From contig JBGAIH010000007.1 of NCBI GenBank assembly GCA_044225675.1, forward strand, positions 1-64,000: a stretch of 64,000 nucleotides of DNA. The letters run 5' to 3'. Positions within the stretch are counted from its first letter, which is position 1, and the number at the start of each line of letters is the position of its first letter. The notes beneath the pieces are model-generated. The model made no database searches, was not told the origin of the DNA, and was given only the letters and a program-made list of their open reading frames with translations. Both the position numbers and the translations under genes were made by a program. Positions 26,235 to 35,434 of the stretch are shown piece after piece. The DNA is from JACMQX01 sp044225675 (GTDB lineage Bacteria > Pseudomonadota > Gammaproteobacteria > Burkholderiales > Burkholderiaceae_C).

Positions 26235-28829
26235 GTGGACCTACCGACCAACTCGCTTTTTGACACCGACGCGCTGGACGCTCCCGGCGAACTTGCCGCG
26301 GCGCTGGCGCCGCCGGCGGCCGCCGGCCATTTCGACGAGCTGCGGGGCAGCGTCTCGATTCCGCCGGCCTCGGGCGCCGGGCCGGCGGCGGCCCACGCGC
26401 CGCTGACGCCGGTGTGGCGGCAGTTCTTCGAGCATCTGGGCAGCGAAGGCTTTGGCGACCTCAACCGCCGCACGGCCAACCTGCAGCGGCAGGTCCGCGC
26501 CAACGGGGTCACCTACAACGTCTATGCCGATGCCGACGGCCCGCAGCGCCCCTGGTCGCTCGACCTCTTTCCCCTGATCGTCACACCCGACAGCTGGCTG
26601 CAGATCGAAGCCGGTGTGCTGCAGCGGGTGCGCCTGCTCGAGCACATCATGGCCGACGTCTACGGCCCGCAGCGACTCCTGGCCGAGGCCTTCCTGCCGC
26701 CTGCGCTGGTGCAGGGCCATCCGGGCTACCTGCGCTCGATGCACGGCGTGGCGCCGGTCGGCGGGATGCATCTGCACATCGCCGCGTTCGACCTCGCACG
26801 CGGCCCGGACGGCAACTGGTGCGTGATCACGCAGCGCACCCAGGCGCCCTCGGGCCTGGGCTACCTGCTGGAAAACCGGCTGACCATCTCGCGGCTGTTT
26901 CCCGAGGCTTTTCACGACATGCGCGTGCAGCGGCTCGCCGGCAGCTACCGCGCGCTCGTGGAGGGCATCAAGCAGATGAGCGGCGCCGGCCCCGAAGCCC
27001 GCATCGTGCTGCTCACCCCCGGCCCCTACAACGAGACCTATTTCGAGCACGCCTATCTCGCGCGCTACCTGGGCCTGACCCTGGTGGAAGGCAGCGACCT
27101 CACTGTTCGCGACCAGAAGCTCTACATCAAGACGCTCAAGGGCCTGGAGCCGGTCCACGGCCTGCTCAAGCGGCTGGACGACGAGTTCCTCGACCCGCTG
27201 GAGCTGCGCGCCGATTCGCGCCTGGGCGTGCCCGGCCTCCTGCAGGCCATTCGCGCCGGCAATGTGCTGGTGGCCAATGCACCGGGCACGGCCTTCCTCG
27301 AATCCACGGCGCTGCTGGGCTTCCTGCCAGCCCTCAGCCGCCATCTCACGGGGGAGGACCTGCAACTGCCCTCGCTGGCCACCTGGTGGTGCGGCGAGCG
27401 CGCCGCGATGCAGGCGGTGCTCCCGCAACTGGGCGACCGGGTCATCAAGCCGACCTATCCCGACTCGGCCATGAGCGCCGTCGTGGGCCGCCAGCTGTCA
27501 CGCCGCGAACTCGACGAGTGGGCCGGCCGCATCGTGCGGCAGGGCGACGAGCACACCGTGCAGGCCTACCTGCCGCTGTCGCAGATGCCCACATGGCACG
27601 ACAACCGGATCGCGCCGCGCTCCCTCATCCTGCGAGTCTTCGCGCTGTCCGATGGCGCGCAGTCCTGGCGCATCCTGCCTGGCGGCCTGTGCCGCATCGC
27701 CACGGCCGACCTCGAGATCGCCTCGATGCAGCGCGGCGGCAGCAGCGCCGACGTCTGGGTCCAGACGCAGGGCGAAGTCGACACCACCAGCCTGCTTCAC
27801 CATGAGCTTTCCCAGCCCGCCGCCGCGCGCCGCACGCACGGCGTGACCAGCCGCGCGGCCGAAAACCTGTTCTGGCTGGGCCGCTATACCGAACGGGCCG
27901 AAAACACCATCCGCCTGGCGCGCCTGACGCTCGAATGCCTCAACGGCGAAGACCAGTCCTCGCCTGCCCTGCTGGCCTGGATCAGCCAGTTGGCGGTCGA
28001 CAACGCGCTGGTGCTGTCCAAGGTGCCGCCGGCCACGCAGTCGCGCCGCGTCTTCGAGCGCTCGCTGATCGCCGCGCTGGCCGATACCGCCCATGCCACC
28101 AGCGTCGGCCACAATCTGCGCGCGATCAAGAACGCCGCATCCGCCCTGCGCGAGCGGCTGTCCCAGGAACAATGGAACGTGATCGTGCGCGCCGAACAGG
28201 AGTTCTTCGCGCAGTCGGTCACCTTTGCCGAAGATGGCGACTACTCATCGGTCGAAGCGCTGGCCGTGCTCGAGAACATCAACAGCCACATGGCCGCGAT
28301 GACCGGCGCGCAGACCGACCGCATGACGCGCGACGACGGCTGGCGCCTCCTGAGCATCGGCCGGCACCTGGAGCGCCTGGGCTTTCTGGCCTCGGCCCTG
28401 GCGCGTGGCTTCGAAACCGGCTCGGTCCATGAAGACGGCGGATTCGAAGCCATGCTCTCGCTGTTCGACAGCACGATCACCTTCCATGCGCAGTTCCAGC
28501 AAAGCCGCGACATTGCCGCGCTGATGGACCTGCTGGTGCTCGACCGGGACAATCCGCGCTCGCTCGGCTGGGTTGCCCAGACCCTGCGCGGGCGGCTGGC
28601 GAAGCTCGCCGGCAGCGCGGCCGGGGAGCTGTCGGACATGGCGCTGACCGTGCCCGAGCCGGGCGCGTGGACTCTGGAGTCACTCTGCACACGCGATGCC
28701 GATGGAGGCTACAGCGCGCTCTCGGCCTGCCTTGAGCAGTGCTCCGATGCCGCGTACCATCTGTCGGACGCCATCGGCGCGCGCTACTTCACGCATTCGA
28801 GCGACTCCAAGCAAAGCGTCGGCGCCTGA
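26235..28829 (+). CDS. Circularly permuted ATP-grasp / alpha-E domain fusion protein
   Basis: An 864-aa fusion. About residues 60-490 match the circularly permuted type 2 ATP-grasp family (formerly DUF404/DUF407; motifs YNVYADADGPQRPW and LLTPGPYNETYFEH). About 540-850 match the alpha-E family (DUF403; SRAAENLFWLGRYTERAEN). In many bacteria these are two separate adjacent genes. The ATP-grasp module is predicted to form an amide bond, and such genes are regularly next to a transglutaminase-like gene, as here. The product is unknown. The start is GTG at 26235, since an in-frame stop lies just upstream at 26229. Confidence 0.88.
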   Translation: MDLPTNSLFDTDALDAPGELAAALAPPAAAGHFDELRGSVSIPPASGAGPAAAHAPLTPVWRQFFEHLGSEGFGDLNRRTANLQRQVRANGVTYNVYADADGPQRPWSLDLFPLIVTPDSWLQIEAGVLQRVRLLEHIMADVYGPQRLLAEAFLPPALVQGHPGYLRSMHGVAPVGGMHLHIAAFDLARGPDGNWCVITQRTQAPSGLGYLLENRLTISRLFPEAFHDMRVQRLAGSYRALVEGIKQMSGAGPEARIVLLTPGPYNETYFEHAYLARYLGLTLVEGSDLTVRDQKLYIKTLKGLEPVHGLLKRLDDEFLDPLELRADSRLGVPGLLQAIRAGNVLVANAPGTAFLESTALLGFLPALSRHLTGEDLQLPSLATWWCGERAAMQAVLPQLGDRVIKPTYPDSAMSAVVGRQLSRRELDEWAGRIVRQGDEHTVQAYLPLSQMPTWHDNRIAPRSLILRVFALSDGAQSWRILPGGLCRIATADLEIASMQRGGSSADVWVQTQGEVDTTSLLHHELSQPAAARRTHGVTSRAAENLFWLGRYTERAENTIRLARLTLECLNGEDQSSPALLAWISQLAVDNALVLSKVPPATQSRRVFERSLIAALADTAHATSVGHNLRAIKNAASALRERLSQEQWNVIVRAEQEFFAQSVTFAEDGDYSSVEALAVLENINSHMAAMTGAQTDRMTRDDGWRLLSIGRHLERLGFLASALARGFETGSVHEDGGFEAMLSLFDSTITFHAQFQQSRDIAALMDLLVLDRDNPRSLGWVAQTLRGRLAKLAGSAAGELSDMALTVPEPGAWTLESLCTRDADGGYSALSACLEQCSDAAYHLSDAIGARYFTHSSDSKQSVGA

Positions 28830-28842
28830 GGCGGCCCCTCCC

Positions 28843-29775
28843 ATGCTCCTGCGCGTCATCCATGAAACCCGTTTCGACTACGTGCCGGCCGTCAAGACCG
28901 CGCAGCACGTGGCCCACCTCAAGCCCTGCGTGACCCCGTGGCAGCAGGTGCTGCGGCATGCGCTGGACATCAGCCCCGAGCCGGCCCAGCGCATCGAGAA
29001 CATGGACGTGTACGGCAATGCCCGCACCTTCTTCTCGCTGCAGTCGCGCCACGAGTCGCTCAAGATCGTGGCCGACAGCCTGGTTCAGACCCGCACCCCG
29101 CCGAGTGTGTCGAGCGCGCTCACCTGGGAGCAGGTGCGCGAGCATTTCCGCTACCGGCGCGGCGCGATCTTCGATCCGGCGGCCGAGTTTCTCTTCGCAT
29201 CGCCCTACGTGCCGCGGCATGCGGACTTCATGGACTACGCCCATCCGAGTTTCGAGGCCGACCGGCCGATGCTGGAGGCCGCGCGCCACCTCATGTCGCG
29301 CATCCATGCCGACTTCACCTACGAGGCGGAGGCCACAGAGGTCAATACACCCGCGCTGGAGGCGCTGGCGCTGCGCAAGGGGGTCTGCCAGGACTTCGCC
29401 CACATCATGGTCGCCTGCCTGCGCACCATGGGTCTGCCCGCACGCTACGTCAGCGGCTACCTGCTCACCGAGCCGCCCCCGGGCCTGCCGCGCCTGGTGG
29501 GTGCCGACGCTTCGCATGCCTGGGTGTCGGTGTACGTGCCGCCTTCTCCCGATGACCCGCAGGCCTGGTCGGGCTGGTGCGACTTCGATCCGACCAACAA
29601 CCGTGCGCCGGGGGATGACTATGTGACGCTCGCCACCGGACGGGACTACTCCGACGTCTCGCCGATCCGGGGCGTCATCCACGGCGGCGCGAACCACACG
29701 CTGGACGTCGGCGTCACCGTGGTCCCGCTGGACCGCGAGCCCGACGTCGAGATCGCCGCAACCGTGACGGCCTGA
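28843..29775 (+). CDS. Transglutaminase-like family protein
   Basis: A 310-aa protein. The N-terminal beta-rich part (Bact_transglu_N type, LLRVIHETRFDYVP) is followed by a transglutaminase-like cysteine protease fold. The catalytic triad is visible as Cys in KGVCQDFAHIM near residue 182, His in ASHAWVSVYVP, and Asp in CDFDPTNN. Known: this family accompanies ATP-grasp/alpha-E proteins and is thought to cleave or transfer peptide amides made by them. It starts 13 bases after the fusion gene and so is cotranscribed. No signal peptide, so probably cytoplasmic. Confidence 0.9.
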   Translation: MLLRVIHETRFDYVPAVKTAQHVAHLKPCVTPWQQVLRHALDISPEPAQRIENMDVYGNARTFFSLQSRHESLKIVADSLVQTRTPPSVSSALTWEQVREHFRYRRGAIFDPAAEFLFASPYVPRHADFMDYAHPSFEADRPMLEAARHLMSRIHADFTYEAEATEVNTPALEALALRKGVCQDFAHIMVACLRTMGLPARYVSGYLLTEPPPGLPRLVGADASHAWVSVYVPPSPDDPQAWSGWCDFDPTNNRAPGDDYVTLATGRDYSDVSPIRGVIHGGANHTLDVGVTVVPLDREPDVEIAATVTA

Positions 29776-29983
29776 ATCGTCCCCGGCGTCTGCCGACCAC
29801 CGGTCAGACCTGCCCCGTCAAACGACACGGTCACCGCCTCGCGCGACCCGTCCGGCATGGTGGCATGATGAAACACGCAGGAGGCGCGATCCGATTGGCG
29901 AGACAATGCTGCGCAGCATCCGCCGCCCACGCGCGCCGAATCGACTCTTTGACAGACCATCAACCCACAAGGACATCAGCACC

Positions 29984-30439
29984 ATGAACATCAACGACAA
30001 ACTCAAGGAACTCGGCATCACCCTGCCGCCCGTGGCTACGCCCGCGGCCGCCTACGTGCCTTTCGTGCGCACGGGCAACCTCGTGTTCATCAGCGGCCAC
30101 ACGGCCAAGAAGGACGGCAAGCCCTGGGTCGGCCAGTTCGGCCGCAACATGACCACCGAAGAAGGCAAGCCCGCCGCCCGTTCGGTGGCGATCGATCTCA
30201 TGGGAACGCTGCAGGCCGCCGTGGGCGACCTCAACAAGGTGCGGCGCATCGTCAAGGTGATGAGCCTCGTGAACTCCACCGCCGACTTCACCGAGCAGCA
30301 TCTGGTCACGAACGGCTGCTCGGAACTGCTCGGCCAGGTGTTCGGGGAGCGCGGCGCTCACGCCCGCAGTGCCTTCGGCGTGGCCCAGATCCCGACCGGC
30401 AGCTGCGTCGAGATCGAGATGATCGTCGAGGTCGAATAA
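29984..30439 (+). CDS. RidA (YjgF/YER057c/UK114) family protein
   Basis: A 151-aa small trimeric enamine/imine deaminase-type protein. The family pattern is clear (VRTGNLVFISGHTAKKDGKP and ARSAFGVAQIPTGSCVEIEMIVEVE, the latter with the conserved Arg and Glu). It belongs to the longer YjgH-like branch, for which deaminase activity is not always shown. It lies in the same direction as the transglutaminase gene but 208 bases away and may have its own promoter. No further element was recognised in that gap. Confidence 0.9.
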   Translation: MNINDKLKELGITLPPVATPAAAYVPFVRTGNLVFISGHTAKKDGKPWVGQFGRNMTTEEGKPAARSVAIDLMGTLQAAVGDLNKVRRIVKVMSLVNSTADFTEQHLVTNGCSELLGQVFGERGAHARSAFGVAQIPTGSCVEIEMIVEVE

Positions 30440-30443
30440 AGCC

Positions 30444-31019
30444 TCAGCGCCGCAGTTCGGGCTTGCGCGGGCCTTCGGGCACGGGCGTGAGCATCGGGTC
30501 CGGATCGATCCGCACCCGCAGGCTCAGCGTGACCTCCTCGCCCGGATCGAGCCGCTCGACGCGCCAGAGCATCTGGTCGCGCCGCCGGTCGAGCGTGACG
30601 CGGCGCGCGCCCTCCGGCACAGCGCTGCCGTCCACGTAACTCGTGCCCGGCGGAATCGGAATGCCGAAGTCGATCTGCAGCAGGCGGCGCTGCGAGACAT
30701 TGCGGTGCCGGGCCGTGTACTGCACGACGTCGCCGATCGTGACGTTGGCGGCCTCCTCCAGCGATTCGCGCCCCGAGGCATCGGCAACGACCTTGCGCGC
30801 CTGCATCGACGAAGCCAGGGGCGACGCTGCGGCCGCACGCTTCGGACTGGCGGCCGGTGCCGTCTGTGACAGCGCGGACGGCGCTGCGAACGCACACACC
30901 AGCCACACCGCGCAGCCCATCGCGGCCGCCTTCCCCAGCGCGAGTCGCGCCGCACCGAAAACCCCCTCACCCGCCTCGCGCCGCGCGGCCTGCCCGTGCC
31001 CGGCCCGGCGCTCCCGCAT
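30444..31019 (-). CDS. Exported hypothetical protein with DUF11-like beta domain
   Basis: A 191-aa protein. A basic N-terminus and hydrophobic stretch (about 27-50, AMGCAVWLVCAFAAPSALS) look like a signal peptide or anchor. After an Ala/Ser-rich segment comes one beta-sandwich domain of the DUF11/conserved-repeat kind (about 85-180; VTIGDVVQYTARHRN and LDPGEEVTLSLRVRID). No function known. Its ATG overlaps the parC stop by one base, so it is the last gene of the topoisomerase IV cluster and is read only with it. The stop is 4 bases from that of the convergent RidA gene. Confidence 0.7.
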   Translation of the reverse strand: MRERRAGHGQAARREAGEGVFGAARLALGKAAAMGCAVWLVCAFAAPSALSQTAPAASPKRAAAASPLASSMQARKVVADASGRESLEEAANVTIGDVVQYTARHRNVSQRRLLQIDFGIPIPPGTSYVDGSAVPEGARRVTLDRRRDQMLWRVERLDPGEEVTLSLRVRIDPDPMLTPVPEGPRKPELRR

Positions 31020-33355
31020 CACTCCACCCTCAGGATCGTGGCGGGCTTGAAGCCCAGGTCGGCCGCCTTGCCCTTGCGGCCGCGCGCGGCACGCGCGTTG
31101 TTCAGCGAGCGGATCTCCAGCGTCTCCTCGCGTTCCTTGCCGCCACGGCCGATGCCTTCGATCCGCACGCTGCGCGTGTAGGCAGCGGCACCGGCCAGGG
31201 TGTCCTTGACTTCGAGGTCGATCAGCATGAGGCCGCGTCCGCCGCCGGCCATCGCGCGAAGCTCGCCGATCTCGAAAGTGAGGATGCGGCCGCCCGTGGA
31301 AGCGCAGGCCACGTGCGTCGCCGGCGCCATCGGCGGCACATTGGCCGGCGATGGCCGACACACCGTCTCGCCCTCGTTGCAGGTGATGAAGGCCTTGCCG
31401 GCCTTGAGCCGGGAGGTCATGTTCTCGACGGTCGCGAGGAAGCCGTAGCCGCCGGAGCCGCTGAGCAGCAGCCAGGCACCGGGCGCCCCGGCAAAGTAGT
31501 GCAGCAGCTGCGTGCCCGACTCCAACTCGATCAACGTCGTCACCGGCTGGCCGTCGCCACGCGCACCGGGCAACTGCGACACCGGCACCGAGTAGACGCG
31601 GCCGTTGCTGCCGAAGGCCAGCAAGGTGTCGACCGTTCGGCATTCGAAGGTGCCGTACAGGCCGTCCCCAGCCTTGAAGGCAAAGCCCGCGGCATCATGC
31701 CCGTGGCCGTTGCGCGCCCGCACCCAGCCCTTCTGCGACACGATCACCGTCACCGGCTCGTCGATCACCTTGACTTCGGCCACGGCCTTCTTTTCTTCCT
31801 GGATCACCGTGCGGCGCGGATCGGCGAAAGTCTTGGCGTCGGCCTCGATCTCGCGCACCATGAGGCGCCGAAGGGCAGACGGATTGCCGAGGATTTCGTC
31901 CAGGCGCTCCTTCTCGGCACGCAGTTCCTTGAGCTCCTGTTCGATCTTGATGGCTTCGAGCCGCGCGAGCTGGCGCAGCCGGATCTCGAGAATGTCCTCG
32001 GCCTGCCGCTCGCTCAGGCGGAATCGCTCGATCAGCGCCTGCTTGGGCTCGTCCGACTGGCGGATGATCGCGATCACCTCGTCGATGTTGAGCAGCACGA
32101 GCTGCCGGCCCTCGAGGATGTGGATGCGGTCGAGCACCTTGCCCAGGCGGTGACGCGAGCGCCGCTCGATGGTCGCGTGGCGGAAGTCGATCCACTCCTG
32201 CAGCATCTGGCGCAGCGACTTCTGCGTCGGCTTGCCATCGAGCCCCACCATGGTCAGGTTGACCGGCGAGGAAGTTTCGAGCGAAGTGTGGGCCAGCAGC
32301 GTGGTGATCAGCTCCTGCTGCGAGATGCGGCTGGTCTTGGGCTCGAACACCAGGCGCACGGCCGCGTCCTTGCTCGACTCGTCGCGCACGCCGTCGAGCA
32401 CGGCAAGGACCGCCGCCTTCAGCTGCGTCTGGTCGGCGCTCAGCGCCTTCTTGCCGGTCTTGATCTTGGGATTGGTGAGTTCCTCGATCTCTTCGAGCAC
32501 CTTCTGCGAGCTCACGCCCGGTGGCAGCTCGGTCACCACCAGTTGCCACTGGCCGCGCGCGAGGTCCTCGATCTTCCAGCGGGCCCGCACCTTGAGCGAG
32601 CCCCGGCCCGTGCCGTAGGCTTCGGCAATGTCGGTGGCGCTGCTGATGATCTGGCCGCCGCCCGGATAGTCCGGCCCGGGCACGAGCGCATGCAGCTCGG
32701 CATCGCTCAGTTTGGGGCTCTTGATGAGGGCGACGCAGGCGTCGGCGATCTCGCGCAGGTTGTGGCTCGGGATCTCGGTGGCCAGGCCGACGGCGATGCC
32801 GCTGGCGCCGTTGAGCAGCGTGAAGGGCAGGCGCGCCGGAAGCTGGCGCGGCTCCTCGGTCGAACCGTCGTAGTTGGGAATGAAGTCCACCGTCCCTTCG
32901 TCGATCTCGTCGAGCAGCAGGCCGGTGATCTTGGCCAGCCGCGCTTCGGTGTAGCGCATCGCGGCTGCGCCGTCGCCGTCGCGGCTGCCGAAGTTGCCCT
33001 GCCCGTCGATCAGCGGGTAGCGCTGGCTGAAGTCCTGCGCCATGCGCACGAGCGCGTCGTAAGCGGCCTGGTCGCCATGGGGATGGAAGCGGCCGAGCAC
33101 GTCGCCCACGACGCGCGCGCTCTTGACCGGCTTGGCGCCGGTATTGCCGCTGAAGCCCAGGCCCATGCGCTGCATCGAATAGAGGATGCGCCGCTGGACC
33201 GGTTTCTGGCCGTCGCACACGTCAGGCAGGGCGCGGCCCTTGACGACGCTCAGCGCGTATTCCAGATAGGCCCGCTGGGCGTAGGTGGCCAGGCTCAGCG
33301 AGTCGTCTTCTTCGCGCGGCGCCGCGCCGGAGTCTGGAGTAAAAAGGTCAGTCAC
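31019..33355 (-). CDS. parC: DNA topoisomerase IV subunit A
   Basis: Breaks and rejoins DNA in the heterotetramer with ParE to unlink daughter chromosomes. The 778-aa protein shows the quinolone-pocket region GDVLGRFHPHGDQAAYD, the catalytic tyrosine in AAMRYTEARL, the coiled-coil gate and a short C-terminal beta-pinwheel. A GyrA-type C-terminal box is not evident, supporting ParC. The start is GTG at 33355, overlapping the stop of the upstream gene in a GTGA. It lies with parE in one cluster with three genes between them. Confidence 0.97.
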   Translation of the reverse strand: MTDLFTPDSGAAPREEDDSLSLATYAQRAYLEYALSVVKGRALPDVCDGQKPVQRRILYSMQRMGLGFSGNTGAKPVKSARVVGDVLGRFHPHGDQAAYDALVRMAQDFSQRYPLIDGQGNFGSRDGDGAAAMRYTEARLAKITGLLLDEIDEGTVDFIPNYDGSTEEPRQLPARLPFTLLNGASGIAVGLATEIPSHNLREIADACVALIKSPKLSDAELHALVPGPDYPGGGQIISSATDIAEAYGTGRGSLKVRARWKIEDLARGQWQLVVTELPPGVSSQKVLEEIEELTNPKIKTGKKALSADQTQLKAAVLAVLDGVRDESSKDAAVRLVFEPKTSRISQQELITTLLAHTSLETSSPVNLTMVGLDGKPTQKSLRQMLQEWIDFRHATIERRSRHRLGKVLDRIHILEGRQLVLLNIDEVIAIIRQSDEPKQALIERFRLSERQAEDILEIRLRQLARLEAIKIEQELKELRAEKERLDEILGNPSALRRLMVREIEADAKTFADPRRTVIQEEKKAVAEVKVIDEPVTVIVSQKGWVRARNGHGHDAAGFAFKAGDGLYGTFECRTVDTLLAFGSNGRVYSVPVSQLPGARGDGQPVTTLIELESGTQLLHYFAGAPGAWLLLSGSGGYGFLATVENMTSRLKAGKAFITCNEGETVCRPSPANVPPMAPATHVACASTGGRILTFEIGELRAMAGGGRGLMLIDLEVKDTLAGAAAYTRSVRIEGIGRGGKEREETLEIRSLNNARAARGRKGKAADLGFKPATILRVE

Positions 33356-34521
33356 GTCGCAAGTGTCCCATCAATGGATAAGGCAGGGTCCAGGCCCGCA
33401 AGCACCCGGATCGCGGGGCCGCCCGGCTGGGCGGCCATCTGCGCGAGGGCGTCTTCCAGACCCTTGAGAATGAGGCTGACGTCCAGCCCCAGGTTGGAGA
33501 TTTCGACGGCGGCGATCTGGAACTTCATCTGGCTGCCGGGCAGGCCATAGTCGTCGCCGCGCAGGCCGTGCGCCAGGATCCGCGTCGCGAGTTCGCTGGC
33601 GCCCTGGCTGGCCGAGACGCCCTCGGCCAGGACGCCGAAACGGTTGCCCGAGACGCGCGCGCCGATGTCGTGCGGCCGCAGTGCGCTGGCAATCGCCTGC
33701 GCCGCCGCGAGCACGACCGGTTCGCTGTTTTCGGATTCGCGGTCGCGCACGATCTGCTCCAGGTTCTGCAGGCGCACGAGCAGCATGACCGACGCGTATT
33801 TGAGATTGAGTGAACGCACCTGCGCGTCGTTGACCTGGCGGAAGAACACCCGTGGCATGACGAAGCCGGTGAGCGGGTCCACCTTGTCGCGCGCCTGCAC
33901 CCGCAGCTCGTTCTCGCTCAGCAGCCGGCTGCGCCAGACCATGGCCAGGTAGACGGCACTGGCGGCCAGCGCAAGCGCAGCGAGGCTGCCCACCAGGACG
34001 CTCGGCGTGGCGCCCGAGATGCCCTCACCGGCCAGATGCGGCAGCACCCAGGCCAGCGCCTGCAGACCCCAGGCCAGCTGCCCCACGGCCAGCCACTGGA
34101 TCCAGGGCGTCCCGGTCGACCAGGCACGCACGAGATACCAGCTCGCCGAGGCGGCCCACAGCGGGAGGACGGCCAGAAAGGATCCGGGCCACAGGCCCTG
34201 CAAGGGCACCAGCAGCACCAGAAGCGCCACCAGCCAGCCGGCAGCGCGCGAAGCCCCCCGCACGGCACCGTCGTGCCCCAGGGTGATGCGCAGCGTCTGC
34301 AATGCCAGCGCGACCTGCAAGGCGCCCAGCAGGGTCGGCAGCGCCTCCAGGGCCAGCGAACTGGCGAGCTGGCCGATCAGGCCGACGCCCAGCGTGGCGG
34401 CATGCCACCACAGCATGCGTTCCCGGTAGGCCTGGCCGATCAGCAGGCTGAGGCAGAAGATCAGCGCCGTGATGCCGGCAAAGGCACCGCTCAGGAACAC
34501 CGGGGAGACGCTGACGCCCAT
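33352..34521 (-). CDS. Membrane protein with degenerate GGDEF domain
   Basis: A 389-aa protein. Six or seven transmembrane helices fill residues 1-200. A GGDEF-type fold follows (about 218-375), recognised by DPLTGFVMPRVFFRQV. The signature loop that should read GGDEF/GGEEF is SGNRF in ARVSGNRFGVLAEG, so diguanylate cyclase activity is very unlikely; a sensing or binding role is more plausible. It overlaps the parC start (GTGA) and starts 7 bases after the transglycosylase gene, so expression is tied to the topoisomerase IV genes. Confidence 0.8.
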   Translation of the reverse strand: MGVSVSPVFLSGAFAGITALIFCLSLLIGQAYRERMLWWHAATLGVGLIGQLASSLALEALPTLLGALQVALALQTLRITLGHDGAVRGASRAAGWLVALLVLLVPLQGLWPGSFLAVLPLWAASASWYLVRAWSTGTPWIQWLAVGQLAWGLQALAWVLPHLAGEGISGATPSVLVGSLAALALAASAVYLAMVWRSRLLSENELRVQARDKVDPLTGFVMPRVFFRQVNDAQVRSLNLKYASVMLLVRLQNLEQIVRDRESENSEPVVLAAAQAIASALRPHDIGARVSGNRFGVLAEGVSASQGASELATRILAHGLRGDDYGLPGSQMKFQIAAVEISNLGLDVSLILKGLEDALAQMAAQPGGPAIRVLAGLDPALSIDGTLAT

Positions 34522-34528
34522 CGGCGCC

Positions 34529-35434
34529 TCACTGCCCGGCCAGGCCGGGGTCGAGCGGGGCGGCCGCGAGCGGACCGGACGGCAGCAGAGGCGCGATCAT
34601 GTTGCCGCGGCCGACCGCTCCGCCCGCTGGCGCGCCTGTGACCGGCCCGCCGGCTGCGGCACCGCGCCCGCCCTGCAGCTCCATGCGCACCCGCGTGGGC
34701 GCGCGCCGCGGGTCGGCTGCGTTGGTGGGTTTGAGCATGGCGTAGAGCTGCATCACAGTCTTCACGTAGTTCTGCGTCTCCTTGTAGTTGGGAATGCGGT
34801 TGCCGGCACGCTGCACCGCCCCCTCGCCCGCGTTGTACGCGGCCAGCGCAAGTTCGAGCTGGCCCGGGAACATGTTGATCAGATCGCCGAGATAGCGGGC
34901 ACCGGCGCGGATGTTGGTGCGCGGATCGACCAGCTTCTTGTGGACCGGCGTTTTGCTGTCGCCCGACACGCCGTAGCGCTGCGCGGTGGCCGGCATCAGC
35001 TGCATGAGGCCGACCGCCCCCTTGGGCGACACCGCGTCGGCATCGAAGCCCGACTCGGTGGCGATCAGCGCCTGGATCAGCTCGAAGTCGATGTTGTTGG
35101 CGGCGGACGCCTCGCGGATGTGGTGCCGGACCGCCTTGAAGCTCGGCGACACGTCGAAGTAGGTGATCAGCTTGCGGGCCGTGGCAGGCACGGCCACCGG
35201 GCGCGGAAGCTCGGCGCGCGCCTCGGCCGGAGAAGCCGCGCCGTTGGCGGTATTGAAGCTCTCGCCCCCGCGGTAGAACAGCTCGTAGCGTTCGTCGAGC
35301 TTCTCGTTGGCGAAGTGCGCCACGCCCTTGGCGTCAATGTAGCCCCAGACGTCGGCCCGCGCCGCCTGGGGCAGCGACAGCAGCGCCCCGGCGGCCAGTG
35401 CCAGGGCGGGCAGCCAGCGCCTGCGGCCGCTCAT
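34529..35434 (-). CDS. Lytic transglycosylase (DUF4124 + SLT domain)
   Basis: A 301-aa exported enzyme that cleaves peptidoglycan glycan strands. Order: signal peptide (about 1-27, ending ARA), a short DUF4124-like segment (DVWGYIDAKGVAHFAN), then the SLT domain with catalytic glutamate in ALIATESGFDADAVSPKGA, GLMQLMPATA and ALAAYNAGEGAV. A Gly/Ala/Pro-rich tail follows. It overlaps the GNAT gene by four bases (ATGA). Confidence 0.93.
   Translation of the reverse strand: MSGRRRWLPALALAAGALLSLPQAARADVWGYIDAKGVAHFANEKLDERYELFYRGGESFNTANGAASPAEARAELPRPVAVPATARKLITYFDVSPSFKAVRHHIREASAANNIDFELIQALIATESGFDADAVSPKGAVGLMQLMPATAQRYGVSGDSKTPVHKKLVDPRTNIRAGARYLGDLINMFPGQLELALAAYNAGEGAVQRAGNRIPNYKETQNYVKTVMQLYAMLKPTNAADPRRAPTRVRMELQGGRGAAAGGPVTGAPAGGAVGRGNMIAPLLPSGPLAAAPLDPGLAGQ

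Noticed and set aside
30857..33550. Plus-strand open frame of about 900 codons opposite parC.
   Set aside because: parC on the other strand is certain; no motif supports the plus-strand frame.
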